From Paenibacillus sp. Root52 (GTDB taxonomy: Bacteria > Bacillota > Bacilli > Paenibacillales > Paenibacillaceae): DNA of 64,000 nt. How positions within the stretch are numbered: position 1 is the stretch's first letter; each line of letters begins with the position of its first letter. The stretch is from positions 186,001 to 250,000 of the forward strand of contig NZ_LMFO01000031.1 of NCBI RefSeq assembly GCF_001426865.1. The letters run 5' to 3'. The notes beneath the pieces were generated by a model, which saw nothing but the letters and a program-made list of their open reading frames with translations, did no database searches and was not told the DNA's origin. A program made the translations under genes and the position numbers. Of this stretch, positions 33,020 to 42,176 are shown one piece after another.

Positions 33020-34045
33020 ATGGCGACGATTAAGGATGTGGCAAAGCTAGCAGGCGTAGCGCTTTCGACAGCTTCCTATGCATTAAATGGGGATAGCAAG
33101 GTGAGTGCGAAAACGAAGAGTAAGGTGCTTGAAGCAGCACGTGAACTGAATTACCGCAAAAATGGCTTTGCCATGGACCTGAAGCGGAGCCGGACGAATA
33201 CGATCGCTTTGATTTTGACGGACTTGTCTGGTCCGTATTATTCGGAACTGATTCGGAGTGTGCAAGATGTAGCGCTCGCTAACGGATATGATCTGATTGC
33301 ATGTAGCTCTATGGGTGAGCGTGATTCCACAGCCGTTCGATTTTTGCGTGAAAAAAGGGTAGACGGTGCGATTATACTCGCACATAACATCCATGATGAT
33401 ATTTTGGTAGAATCAGCCGGATCACGTTTTCCAATCATTGTGATGGATCGTCACCTCTCAGGAGATCATCTGGTAAATGTTCTGGTGGACGGGGAACAGG
33501 GTGGCTATCTCGCTACGCGTCATCTGATCCAGGAAGGGCATCGCACCATTGCGTATATTAGTGGACCGTCCAACTCGTATGACAATGCCTTAAGATATCA
33601 AGGATATCTTAGAGCCATGCAGGAGGCTGGGCTTGAGGAACGTTCGAAGTGGAAGCTGAGTGGTAGCTTTGTACGTGAAGGTGGATATAGTGCCACCAAA
33701 ATGATGATGCTGCAAGGTGAGCTTCCATCGGCCGTTTTTTATGGTAATGATGAGATGGCGATTGGTGGCTTGAAGGCATTCGAGGAAAGCGGCATATCTG
33801 TTCCGAATGACATTTCCGTCGTTGGTTTCGATGATATTCAGTTGTCGGAATACGTTCATCCTCCGCTTACGACAATCCGTCAGCCTAAGCATGAAGCAGG
33901 ATCACTTGCCGGACATCTGTTATTCCAGATGCTGAACGGTGAAGCGGTGAATCCATCATATACGCTAACGATTGATATGGTGGTACGACGTTCCGTGCGG
34001 TCTGTTCAATCAGGTACTGACACACAGCCTACACAGCCTGCTTAA
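33020..34045 (+). CDS. LacI-family transcriptional regulator of the GH94 gene
   Basis: 341 residues from ATG 33020, nine bases after AAGGAGC. The N-terminal helix-turn-helix and hinge are clear: MATIKDVAKLAGVALSTASY, then the ELNYRKNGFAMDLK hinge. The effector domain (about 60-330) has NTIALILTDLSGPYYSELI, FPIIVMDRH, HRTIAYISGPSNSYDNALRY and ISVVGFDDIQLSEYVHPPLT. It should repress from the three GAAACGTTTC operators nearby and release them on binding an oligosaccharide, probably a beta-1,2-glucan fragment or glucose disaccharide if the GH94 assignment is right. Followed by a terminator, then the GH94 gene. Confidence 0.93.
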   Translation: MATIKDVAKLAGVALSTASYALNGDSKVSAKTKSKVLEAARELNYRKNGFAMDLKRSRTNTIALILTDLSGPYYSELIRSVQDVALANGYDLIACSSMGERDSTAVRFLREKRVDGAIILAHNIHDDILVESAGSRFPIIVMDRHLSGDHLVNVLVDGEQGGYLATRHLIQEGHRTIAYISGPSNSYDNALRYQGYLRAMQEAGLEERSKWKLSGSFVREGGYSATKMMMLQGELPSAVFYGNDEMAIGGLKAFEESGISVPNDISVVGFDDIQLSEYVHPPLTTIRQPKHEAGSLAGHLLFQMLNGEAVNPSYTLTIDMVVRRSVRSVQSGTDTQPTQPA

Positions 34046-34128
34046 GGATAGGCGATAGATGCTCATAGTGGCATAGCTTTGGAATATATAAGCAAGATCT
34101 GGCTAACATGATTCACGAGTATGTAAAA

Positions 34129-34195
34129 AATAGAGGGGTTCATCGTCGGGATCAGGCTTAACATGCTCGATCCTCAGGGAATCCCTATTCTTTTT
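34129..34195 (+). terminator. Terminator between the LacI regulator and GH94 genes
   Basis: AATAGAGGG pairs with the CCCTATT region and GGATC with GATCC inside; five T follow at 34191. It separates the two genes, so the GH94 gene needs its own promoter or read-through. Confidence 0.75.
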
Positions 34196-34200
34196 CAGAC

Positions 34201-34220
34201 AATTCGAAACGTTTCGAATT
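34201..34220. promoter_or_regulatory. LacI-type operator of the GH94 gene
   Basis: AATTCGAAACGTTTCGAATT is a perfect 20-base palindrome lying 31 bases before the start codon, in the position expected to block transcription start. Confidence 0.85.
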
Positions 34221-34251
34221 TGAGTTTATATTACATCAAGGAGTGGATAAG

Positions 34252-37200
34252 ATGACAACGATGATGAATGAATCGATCCGGCTGACTGCTGGGGAACTGA
34301 CATTTTCTTTTTTGAATAGTGGAGATCTGTATCAGGCGACTTTCGGCACAACGATGCTGAACCAGTTGCTTAGCAACCCGATTGATGGATCACTGAATAA
34401 CCTGTACCTGCGGGTGTTTGAGGGTAGCAACATTCATGCCGTTCCATTGCTGGGAGCGCGCTCGAATAGCAAAGTCGTGAAGAGTAAGTCCTTGCCAAGC
34501 AACCAGTTAATCTGGGAGGGCACCGTACCACTGGATGGTATGCAACAAGAGATTGGTTATCAGGTCGTATTTACGGCTACTGCACAGGGGATCTGGTTCT
34601 GGGATGTGAAGCTCCAGGGACAATACCATCACGTGGATGTCGTTTACGGACAAGACGTAGGTCTTGCCGATCCAGGCGCAGTACGTAGCAATGAAGCGTA
34701 TCTGTCACAATATATCGATCACACCGTATTTGAAGATGCAACTAAAGGTTATGTGGTATGTTCCCGTCAGAATCAGCCTCAGGGCGGCGCATTTCCGTAT
34801 ATGCAGCAAGGTTCACTGACCAAAGCAGTAGGTTACTCCACGGACGGATTCCAGTTCTTCGGTCTGTCTTACAAAGAAACCGATAAGCCCGAGGGCTTAA
34901 GTCGCCCGGCGCTTGCTAATGAGACGTATCAGTACGAATTCGCTTATACAGCGTTACAGTCGGAAGCCTTGAAACTGGATGGAGAAGCGCAAGTTATCTT
35001 CTACGGACTCGCTAAGCCAGATCATCCTACAGGTATCTCTGCCCTGGAATTTGGGGATGAAGTAGCGGCAGCTTGGAATACGGTTCAGGCAGAATCTATC
35101 CAGCTTGGAGAGACATTGGAGCAAGTAAAACGGTCTGCACGCCTTGGCGATCCGCTGGTGACGGTTGATCTGACGGAAGAGGAGATTAATCACTTGTTCC
35201 CTGATCGGCATCAGGAAGAACGCAGCGGTGACTCCTTGCTATCCTTCTTCACGGGGAGTTACGAGCATATTGTGTTAAAAGCAAAAGAGTTGCTCGTAGA
35301 ACGTCCGCATGGTCATATCCTGATGAGCGGTGGCAATGTGCAGCTCGGAGCACAGGTTATTACGACAACATCGTATATGTACGGTATTTTCAATTCCCAG
35401 CTTGTCATTGGGAATACGAATTTTAATAAAATGATCAGCAATGCCCGCAATGCGCTTAACGTGCCTAAGACAGCAGGACAACGGATCTATGTGGAGCTGG
35501 ATGGGGTCTATCGTTTACTGACCATGCCATCGCTCTTCGAAATAGGCTTCAACTATGTACGCTGGATGTACAAAACCGATTCGGACACATTCATCATTAC
35601 AAACTACACGGGTACAAATACAACCGAAGTACGTATGGATGTGCGTTCAACGAGTGGTAAGGCATACCGCTATTTGGTAACGAGCCAAGTGACGATGAAT
35701 GTGAATGAATATGAGTATCCGCTACATATGGAGCAGGATGGCAATACGTTGATCTTCACAGCAGACTCACAGGCGATTAGCGCAGGCACATATCCTCATT
35801 TGCAATATCGAATGACGGTGGAAGGTGCTACCTTTAACGTGGGTGACGAATCCTTGCTGGCAAGTGGTGTACGCAGTGGGAGCGCATCTCTGGTTACGCT
35901 CAGTCTGGAGGAAAGTGCTGAGTGGACGCTAACGATCCAAGGGATACTTGAAGGTCAAGCAGAAGGTACGGTAGCAACGCTTGATTCGAGCCTGACGTTT
36001 GAAGAAGAAGTTCAGGCGTATCGTGAATTTTTCGCGGGTGTTATGAATGGGTTCCGCCTATCGCGCGGTGAAGGTCAGAATGCAGAGGATCTATTCAAAG
36101 TTAATGCGCTGGCATGGTGGTACACACATAATATGCTGGTTCACTACTCTGTGCCTCACGGATTGGAGCAATATGGCGGAGCAGCATGGGGTACGCGGGA
36201 TGTATGCCAAGGGCCTGTTGAGTATTTCATGGCAACGCAAAAATATGAACAGGTAGCCGATATCATCAAAATGGTCTATACCCACCAGTATGAAGATGAT
36301 GGGAACTGGCCGCAGTGGTTCATGTTTGATAAATATTTTGCCATTCAACAGGAAGAGAGTCATGGCGATATCATCGTATGGCCGCTCAAAGTACTGGCAG
36401 ACTATCTGACAGCGACTCGCGATTATGCGATCCTGGATGAGCAGGTGCCGTATACCGTTAAGCATAGCTTCGGATTCACAGAAGAGACGGCAACCGTACT
36501 GGATCATGCCAAAAAAGAAATTGAATATATCCGTGCCAACTTCCTGCACGATACATTCTTATCTTCCTACGGGGATGGCGACTGGGATGATACGCTCCAG
36601 CCGGCGAATGCTCAGCTGAAGCAATACATGGTGAGCAGCTGGACAGTAGCCCTAACTTATCAGTCCGTGAACGTGCTCTCCCAAGCACTGCAATCTAAGG
36701 ATGCGGAATTTGCACAGGAGCTTGAAGTGCTGGCACAAGGCATTCGTGAGGACTTTAACCGTTACATGCTAGGTACAGATGTAATCCCGGGATTTGTATA
36801 CATGGAGGAAGCGGATCAAGCGAAGTTGATGCTGCATCCAACAGATACAGAAACAGGTATTCAGTATCGTCTGCTGCCTATGACGCGCAGCATGATTGGT
36901 GAATTACTGAATGCAGAGCAGGCTGAATCACACTATGCACTTATCCGTGAGCAGTTCCTATGCCCAGATGGTGTACGTCTGATGAATCGTCCGGCACAAT
37001 ATGCAGGCGGTGTAAGTACACACTTCAAGCGGGCGGAGCAGGCATCCAACTTTGGACGCGAGATTGGTTTGCAGTATGTGCATGCGCATATTCGTTACGT
37101 GGAAGCCATGGCGAAGCTGGGCAAGACGGATCAGGTATGGAATGGTCTGGCGATGATCAACCCAATCGGTATCAATGAGGTTGTGCCGAATGCGGAGATC

Positions 37201-37647
37201 CGCCAAGCGAACGCCTACTTCAGTAGTTCTGACGGTAAATTCAACACACGCTATGAAGCGCAGGAACATTTTGACCAGTTGCGTAAAGGAACCGTACAGG
37301 TGAAGGGTGGATGGAGAATCTACTCCAGCGGTCCTGGAATCTACATGAACCAACTGATCTCGAATGCGCTTGGCATCCGTCAGGAAGGTGGAGATCTGGT
37401 GATTGACCCTGTATTGCCAGCAGAGCTGGACGGTATGCAGTTCGAATTCGAGTATGCGGGTGAGCCAGTGACATTTATCTACCACTTGAGTACAGGTGGG
37501 GTTAACCGTGTGACGGTGAATGGCCAGGAGATTCATGCGGAAAGCACGATTAACCGTTATCGTCAGGGCGGCGTCTGCATCTCGCAGGAGACATTCAGAC
37601 AAGCACGTGGTGCTGCAGAGCGTACAGTTATTGATATTTATATGTAA
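34252..37647 (+). CDS. GH94 glycoside phosphorylase, probably 1,2-beta-oligoglucan phosphorylase
   Basis: 1131 residues from ATG 34252 behind AAGGAGTG; no signal peptide, so it acts on imported sugar. The N-terminal half is beta-rich; the C-terminal half is the (alpha/alpha)6 barrel with HYSVPHGLEQYGGAAWGTRD (general acid candidate D650 in GTRDVCQGP), GNWPQWFMFDKY, SYGDGDWDDTLQP and ASNFGREIGLQYVHAHIRY. Cellobiose and chitobiose phosphorylases are about 800 residues; the 1100-residue form with a longer N-terminus is typical of 1,2-beta-oligoglucan (sophoro-oligosaccharide) phosphorylases, such as that of Listeria. It would convert oligosaccharide plus phosphate to glucose 1-phosphate. Controlled by the adjacent LacI regulator. 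No transporter adjoins it. Confidence 0.8.
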   Translation: MTTMMNESIRLTAGELTFSFLNSGDLYQATFGTTMLNQLLSNPIDGSLNNLYLRVFEGSNIHAVPLLGARSNSKVVKSKSLPSNQLIWEGTVPLDGMQQEIGYQVVFTATAQGIWFWDVKLQGQYHHVDVVYGQDVGLADPGAVRSNEAYLSQYIDHTVFEDATKGYVVCSRQNQPQGGAFPYMQQGSLTKAVGYSTDGFQFFGLSYKETDKPEGLSRPALANETYQYEFAYTALQSEALKLDGEAQVIFYGLAKPDHPTGISALEFGDEVAAAWNTVQAESIQLGETLEQVKRSARLGDPLVTVDLTEEEINHLFPDRHQEERSGDSLLSFFTGSYEHIVLKAKELLVERPHGHILMSGGNVQLGAQVITTTSYMYGIFNSQLVIGNTNFNKMISNARNALNVPKTAGQRIYVELDGVYRLLTMPSLFEIGFNYVRWMYKTDSDTFIITNYTGTNTTEVRMDVRSTSGKAYRYLVTSQVTMNVNEYEYPLHMEQDGNTLIFTADSQAISAGTYPHLQYRMTVEGATFNVGDESLLASGVRSGSASLVTLSLEESAEWTLTIQGILEGQAEGTVATLDSSLTFEEEVQAYREFFAGVMNGFRLSRGEGQNAEDLFKVNALAWWYTHNMLVHYSVPHGLEQYGGAAWGTRDVCQGPVEYFMATQKYEQVADIIKMVYTHQYEDDGNWPQWFMFDKYFAIQQEESHGDIIVWPLKVLADYLTATRDYAILDEQVPYTVKHSFGFTEETATVLDHAKKEIEYIRANFLHDTFLSSYGDGDWDDTLQPANAQLKQYMVSSWTVALTYQSVNVLSQALQSKDAEFAQELEVLAQGIREDFNRYMLGTDVIPGFVYMEEADQAKLMLHPTDTETGIQYRLLPMTRSMIGELLNAEQAESHYALIREQFLCPDGVRLMNRPAQYAGGVSTHFKRAEQASNFGREIGLQYVHAHIRYVEAMAKLGKTDQVWNGLAMINPIGINEVVPNAEIRQANAYFSSSDGKFNTRYEAQEHFDQLRKGTVQVKGGWRIYSSGPGIYMNQLISNALGIRQEGGDLVIDPVLPAELDGMQFEFEYAGEPVTFIYHLSTGGVNRVTVNGQEIHAESTINRYRQGGVCISQETFRQARGAAERTVIDIYM

Positions 37648-37713
37648 TGTGTAATCAGGAGAGAGACAAATAATATACCATCTTGTTGGTACTCTCTTCT
37701 GTCCCCTATACAC

Positions 37714-37778
37714 AAAAAAGAAGCCTACCTTGTTCAGTGGAAGTGAGTCTTTCCATTTACAAGAGGGCTTCTTTTCTT
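37714..37778. terminator. Bidirectional terminator
   Basis: AGAAGCC (37719-37725) pairs with GGCTTCT (37766-37772), with an inner CTTG/CAAG pair; A-run before and TTTTCTTT after. It serves the convergent GH94 and MerR-methyltransferase genes. Confidence 0.8.
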
Positions 37779-37827
37779 TATATATGAGGATGGGAATCCA
37801 ACGGAATTTAATGAGGCGTTCCAATGC

Positions 37828-38910
37828 CTATCGCAGTGGAACGGCCAGCACAGTATGCAATAACTCATTGTAACGGATATGCTTCGTCACATATCCATGG
37901 CTCTCCAGCCATGTGCACAGTTCATTGAGTAAGGGGAAGTGGCGCTCTCGAACAGCGCGTAGCCACTCTTCCTGTCCGGTGGCCTTAACCTGATCCGTAA
38001 ATGCATCCCGGTGGTCAGCTTCTGTGAACATAAGGTCAGTGAGGCAGATACGCCCCCGTGAGGTTAACACACGCTGCATTTCCTCCAGTGCCAGTAACTG
38101 CTGATCTGGGCTCAGATGGTGAAAGGCGAAGCTGGATACCACAAAATCAAAGGAGTCTCCCTCAAAAGGCAGTGCCAGAAAATTGCCGAGCTTCACATGC
38201 ATAACAGGATATTTGTTGCGACAGGTACGCAGCATCTCCCGGGATTGATCAATCGCCGTCATATCCGCGCCTCGCTGTAACAGCCTTCCAGCCAAGTTGC
38301 CTGTCCCGGTTCCGATGTCCAATCCCTTTTCCCCAAGGATGGGCGAGATCCAATCAGCGGTCTGTTCAAGGGCTTCATCATAGTTGTGGTATAGATCAAG
38401 TTGTTCAGATTTGACGTGTTCAGAATTCGCTCTGTTCGTAGCCTGCACTCTCTCATCATGGATGGCGGCCTGTGTATCGTAATTCCAGCGGTCATGCCAA
38501 TTCTGCCTTGCTTCGCGCAAGCGGCGTGAGCTGTCTGCAAGCACATGAAGGTGACTGACTTCCAGTGGCCCGTCCTGACGATTCAGCTCAATCATGCGTT
38601 GGGTGGTATCCAGCATACGTTTGAGTTCGATCCACTGAGCGTACATGACGGCTTGTTGCAGCTCCAGGTATTCTTCCAGCCGTTGCTGATTACCTTGGTC
38701 GATCTCTCCGATGGCGTGGGCGATATCCTCAAGTGACATGCCGATCTCACGAAGGGCGGCAATGGTCTGTAAGCGCCATATATCATTCTCCGTGTAACTT
38801 CGGTATCCGTTGCCTGTTTGTTTTGCAGGGGATATCAATCCTTTTTCCTCATAAAAACGAATCGCCCTCGCAGATATACCAAGTCTGTCTGCTGCCTCCT
38901 TGATGTTCAT
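37828..38910 (-). CDS. MerR-family regulator fused to a SAM-dependent methyltransferase
   Basis: 360 residues from the ATG at 38910, eight bases after AAGGAGGTG. Residues 1-70 are a MerR helix-turn-helix with wing: MNIKEAADRLGISARAIRFY, EEKGLISPAKQTGNGYRSY. A dimerising coiled coil (about 75-115) follows. From about 180 to 340 there is a class I methyltransferase: GLDIGTGTGNLAGRLLQRGA (motif I), DMTAIDQSREML (motif II), FDFVVSSFAFHHL (motif IV). Such fusions are found in Bacillota but the methyl acceptor is not known to me. It could methylate the signal molecule it senses. Transcribed alone toward a shared terminator. Confidence 0.9.
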   Translation of the reverse strand: MNIKEAADRLGISARAIRFYEEKGLISPAKQTGNGYRSYTENDIWRLQTIAALREIGMSLEDIAHAIGEIDQGNQQRLEEYLELQQAVMYAQWIELKRMLDTTQRMIELNRQDGPLEVSHLHVLADSSRRLREARQNWHDRWNYDTQAAIHDERVQATNRANSEHVKSEQLDLYHNYDEALEQTADWISPILGEKGLDIGTGTGNLAGRLLQRGADMTAIDQSREMLRTCRNKYPVMHVKLGNFLALPFEGDSFDFVVSSFAFHHLSPDQQLLALEEMQRVLTSRGRICLTDLMFTEADHRDAFTDQVKATGQEEWLRAVRERHFPLLNELCTWLESHGYVTKHIRYNELLHTVLAVPLR

Positions 38911-39215
38911 CCTGCTGCACCTCCTTGTACATTCAGTATAAACCATGACGTTACGTTAAGGTTAAGTGTTGATTGTAGATTATCTGCAAACAGTGTAAGA
39001 AAACTGTAGTAGAACGTATAGTCGCTTCAGATTTTAGTCCAGTCTGAGGCTATGCTACAATATAGAACAACGTAGTCTTTACAGCTCTTCCATCGATTCG
39101 TGAGATTTCTCTTCAGGGGATGAGTTGCAAGGCTAAACCGTGAAACCAACCAAACTTCTCTATGAGAATGCTGCGATCCGCAGCGATATATTATTGCACG
39201 AAAGGTTGCGCGATT

Positions 39216-39713
39216 ATGTTAACAAGCCATACCTATACAATTCGACCATCCGAAATCCAAGACACACGTCAACTCATGGATTTGGATGCCCTGGTGTGGG
39301 ACAAAAACACGTCACCTGCACCGTTTCATTGGCGGTCTAGACAACAATATCTGCAACATTGTCCTCCGGGTAGCCAGCTACTCGCGGTACAGGGTGAACG
39401 CGTGTGTGGTTATGTCGGTTTTCATCCAGCGACAGCAATGCCTGTTAATCAACATGTGTATGAGATTAATATTGCAGTTCATCCCCATGATCGCCGCTGT
39501 GGGATTGCGACAGCGTTGATGGATGCGATGAAGCAGCATGCGCGTGAGCAGGGAATTAGGAAGCTACGGTTACGCGTTTTATCGAGTAATCCGGGGGCTA
39601 TCGCTTTTTACACACAATGTGGCTTCCTAACAGAAGGTAGATTAGTGTCTGAATTTTATATTGACGGGAAATATGTAGACGACATTCTGATGAGTTATTT
39701 TATCGAAGCATAA
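39216..39713 (+). CDS. GNAT-family N-acetyltransferase
   Basis: 165 residues from ATG 39216, after GAAAGGTTG; ATG 39162 extends the frame without a ribosome site. The acetyl-CoA pyrophosphate loop is PHDRRCGIATALMD (motif A, R/Q-x-x-G-x-G/A) and motif B is GAIAFYTQCGF; the C-terminal strand ends YVDDILMSYFIEA. The substrate cannot be told. It sits 19 bases before an SDR gene and is probably co-transcribed with it. Confidence 0.85.
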   Translation: MLTSHTYTIRPSEIQDTRQLMDLDALVWDKNTSPAPFHWRSRQQYLQHCPPGSQLLAVQGERVCGYVGFHPATAMPVNQHVYEINIAVHPHDRRCGIATALMDAMKQHAREQGIRKLRLRVLSSNPGAIAFYTQCGFLTEGRLVSEFYIDGKYVDDILMSYFIEA

Positions 39714-39732
39714 GCGTGAAGGAGGAATAACG

Positions 39733-40521
39733 ATGGATATGGGACTTCAAGGGAAGAAAGCTCTCGTACTTGCGTCGAGTCAAGGATTAGGCAAAGCGGT
39801 GGCAGCTCAATTGGCAGCAGAAGGCGCGGATGTGATGCTTGCAAGCCGGAACGAGGAGAAGCTGATGGCGGTTAAGGAAGAACTGCTTGCGGCTGGTGGT
39901 GGCGGACGAGTTGAATTTTGTGTAACCGATGTGACGCGTAAGGAAGATATCGAAGCTCTGATCCGCAAGACAGGTGAGTTATTTGGTCAGATCGATATTC
40001 TGGTGAATAACTCAGGCGGGCCGCCCTCAGGTACGTTTGAATCGCTGACAGATGAAGACTGGGAGCATGCATTTGAATTAAATGTACTCAGTTATGTGAG
40101 AGTGATCCGTGGCGTTCTTCCCTATATGAAGGAGAGCGGCGGCCATATCGTAAACATCGCTTCTACCTCAGTGAAGCAGCCGATTCCAGGGCTAATCCTA
40201 TCGAACACCTTCCGTACAGGTGTATTTGGTATGGCGAAGACGTTATCACAGGAATTAGCGCCGTATGGCATTCTGATTAATACCGTATCCCCAGGACGAA
40301 TTGGCACAGATCGGATACGTGATCTGGATGCTGCGCGGGCAGAGCAGAATGGAATTAGTATTGAAGAAGTCGGTGAGCAATTCCGTAAGGAAATACCTCT
40401 TGGACGCTATGGACAACCGGAGGAGTTTGCTAAGGCAGTTGTGTTCCTTCTATCTGGTGCCAATACGTATATTACAGGAGCTTCCCTTGTAGTAGACGGC
40501 GGTATGGTACGAGCACTCTAG
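39733..40521 (+). CDS. Short-chain dehydrogenase/reductase (FabG-like)
   Basis: 262 residues behind GAAGGAGGA. The Rossmann motif is variant, ASSQGLGKAVA for TGxxxGxG, with NNSGG (about 93-97) for NNAG. The usual Ser is in NIASTSVKQPIPG, while the Tyr-x-x-x-Lys pair is not present as such (LILSNTFRTGVFGMAKTL has Lys but Ser/Asn/Thr around the expected Tyr), so the catalytic Tyr appears replaced. The end ITGASLVVDGGMVRAL is canonical. This variant subgroup is common in Bacillus (YqjQ/YvaG-like neighbours are not implied). Substrate unknown. Confidence 0.85.
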   Translation: MDMGLQGKKALVLASSQGLGKAVAAQLAAEGADVMLASRNEEKLMAVKEELLAAGGGGRVEFCVTDVTRKEDIEALIRKTGELFGQIDILVNNSGGPPSGTFESLTDEDWEHAFELNVLSYVRVIRGVLPYMKESGGHIVNIASTSVKQPIPGLILSNTFRTGVFGMAKTLSQELAPYGILINTVSPGRIGTDRIRDLDAARAEQNGISIEEVGEQFRKEIPLGRYGQPEEFAKAVVFLLSGANTYITGASLVVDGGMVRAL

Positions 40522-40993
40522 TATAGGTCTGAGTCAGGCGTTAGATATAATGGGAATGCACACTCAAAGGTACATGAAGTACATGAAAGTACAGGACATC
40601 AGTCTGTACTAGGTGGAACTCAGATGAGTGAGCAATCAGCCACAGCAAGTTTGACTGATTGCATCGAATCAGACCATTACATTGAGCTAAACCAGTACAG
40701 TGAGTATGAATAGGTAGATTGGGCTCGATCCAATACAGTGACGCGATATGCGGCATTTACAAAAAGGGTTATATAGTGAAACCCCCTTTATACCCGATAT
40801 ATCGGAATAGAGGGGGCACTATGCCTTTAAAGATACTTCGTAGTCTGGATGTATATCCATAGTCTATTTTTTCATACCATAACTCCTTATGGATATCACT
40901 GATTGTCGTGTAGTTAGTTAAGCAATCATCATCTCGTTAATCAATATTGCACAACAGGATGTTCTATTTACGGAGATCAGAGGCGTTTCAAAA
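40522..40993. other. Intergenic region with a long inverted repeat
   Basis: No gene is supported. The only clear structure is a hairpin at 40773-40822: ATAGTG/CACTAT outside, CCCCCT/AGGGGG in the middle, and the self-complementary CCGATATATCGG (40794-40805) at the top. No T-run follows on either strand close by. Confidence 0.7.
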
Positions 40994-41968
40994 TTACTGA
41001 GTATGCCTTTTGAAATGAGAGTATATTTGTACGAATACTACAGCTAATCCTACCATTAGTAGTCCTAACACCTCGGCAACTGATAAATTACGATGTAAGA
41101 TGAGAACATCCAAAACAGCCACCTCCAAGAGCATCAAATTGTTGATTAGACTATTTTCATAGGCTCGCAAGTGTCTTTGGCTCCACGTCCATAAGGAGAA
41201 TGCCAATGAACCATTAATAATCCCTAGCCAAAGTATGATACCGACAAGTGGCCAAGAGAAGCTTGGTAAACCTTCAAAAAATAGCCCGATTACTAACATC
41301 CCGAAGGCACCAATAGCCATGGGCATGAGAACCAGATCACCCGGGTTCGCTTTTCCGTTTTTCAGTAAGTGCCTCGTTAGTGCCAGATGGATAGCATATC
41401 CAGCGCAAGAAGCGAGTATTAGAACAATTCCACTAAAGTGACTTCCTCCAAAATCCCAAGGAAAATAGAAAACGACAATTCCAGCCATTGCGACCAATAT
41501 GCCTAAAAATGATGAGCGACCACGTAACTCTCTGAGCCAAAAAATATCTAGTATAATTAAAACGGCAGTGTTACCAACCGAGAGTATCATGCTCGTTTGT
41601 GTTGGTGTAATCAGCATTTGCCCCACGTACTGCAGTCCCTGTGCCATTAGATACCCAGTTACACCAAGAATAACGATATGGTATGGTCGTAATTTGATAC
41701 GTTCTCTTCTCTTTTGGATTTCCATTTCTTGTGCTGTGTTTGTTCGCTTTATTAGAATCAACCGAACGAGCACCAATGTAATTGCAGAAACGGCATATCG
41801 TAATCCAGCTAATGTAAAAGGCCCAATATGATGCTGAAACGCAATCTTATTCAAAATGTAGGATGTTGACCACAGCAAGGTGACTAGAACAGCTGCACCA
41901 ATGGCGAGAATATAATGATCTCTAACTGTACCTATACGACCTGAGCCTCCGTTAGTCAACAGGCCCAC
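40994..41968 (-). CDS. EamA-family (DMT) transporter
   Basis: 324 residues starting with GTG at 41968; a TTG at 41959 is better spaced from AAAGAGG and may be the true start. Ten hydrophobic segments form two EamA repeats (about 20-155 and 170-310): AIGAAVLVTLLWSTSYILNK begins the first, GTGYLM-type VTGYLMAQGLQYVGQML and FSGIVLILASCAGYAIHLAL the second. The family exports amino acids or other metabolites. It is divergent from an SgrR-like regulator gene across about 208 bases, so that regulator probably controls it. Confidence 0.9.
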   Translation of the reverse strand: MGLLTNGGSGRIGTVRDHYILAIGAAVLVTLLWSTSYILNKIAFQHHIGPFTLAGLRYAVSAITLVLVRLILIKRTNTAQEMEIQKRRERIKLRPYHIVILGVTGYLMAQGLQYVGQMLITPTQTSMILSVGNTAVLIILDIFWLRELRGRSSFLGILVAMAGIVVFYFPWDFGGSHFSGIVLILASCAGYAIHLALTRHLLKNGKANPGDLVLMPMAIGAFGMLVIGLFFEGLPSFSWPLVGIILWLGIINGSLAFSLWTWSQRHLRAYENSLINNLMLLEVAVLDVLILHRNLSVAEVLGLLMVGLAVVFVQIYSHFKRHTQ

Positions 41969-42176
41969 CTCTTTCTTCGTAAACAGTGAACAATTCTCTG
42001 ATACACTCCTTTGCTTTGGCTAATGTCTGCCAATGAAGATATGTGACTTCCACAACCTCCTCCTCCTATTTAGTAGCACTTATGGTCCGTATGTTATGAT
42101 TGTATTTAAAATAAGGGGAATAAAAAGAGTATAACTTTCAATTTTAAATATCCCCTTTTATTTGGAGGTGAATCTT

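Noticed and set aside
36958..37824. 288-codon minus-strand frame over the end of the GH94 gene
   Set aside because: Antisense of conserved GH94 barrel sequence and runs through the terminator.
40541..40756. 71-codon minus-strand frame after the SDR gene
   Set aside because: No start context and composition like intergenic sequence.
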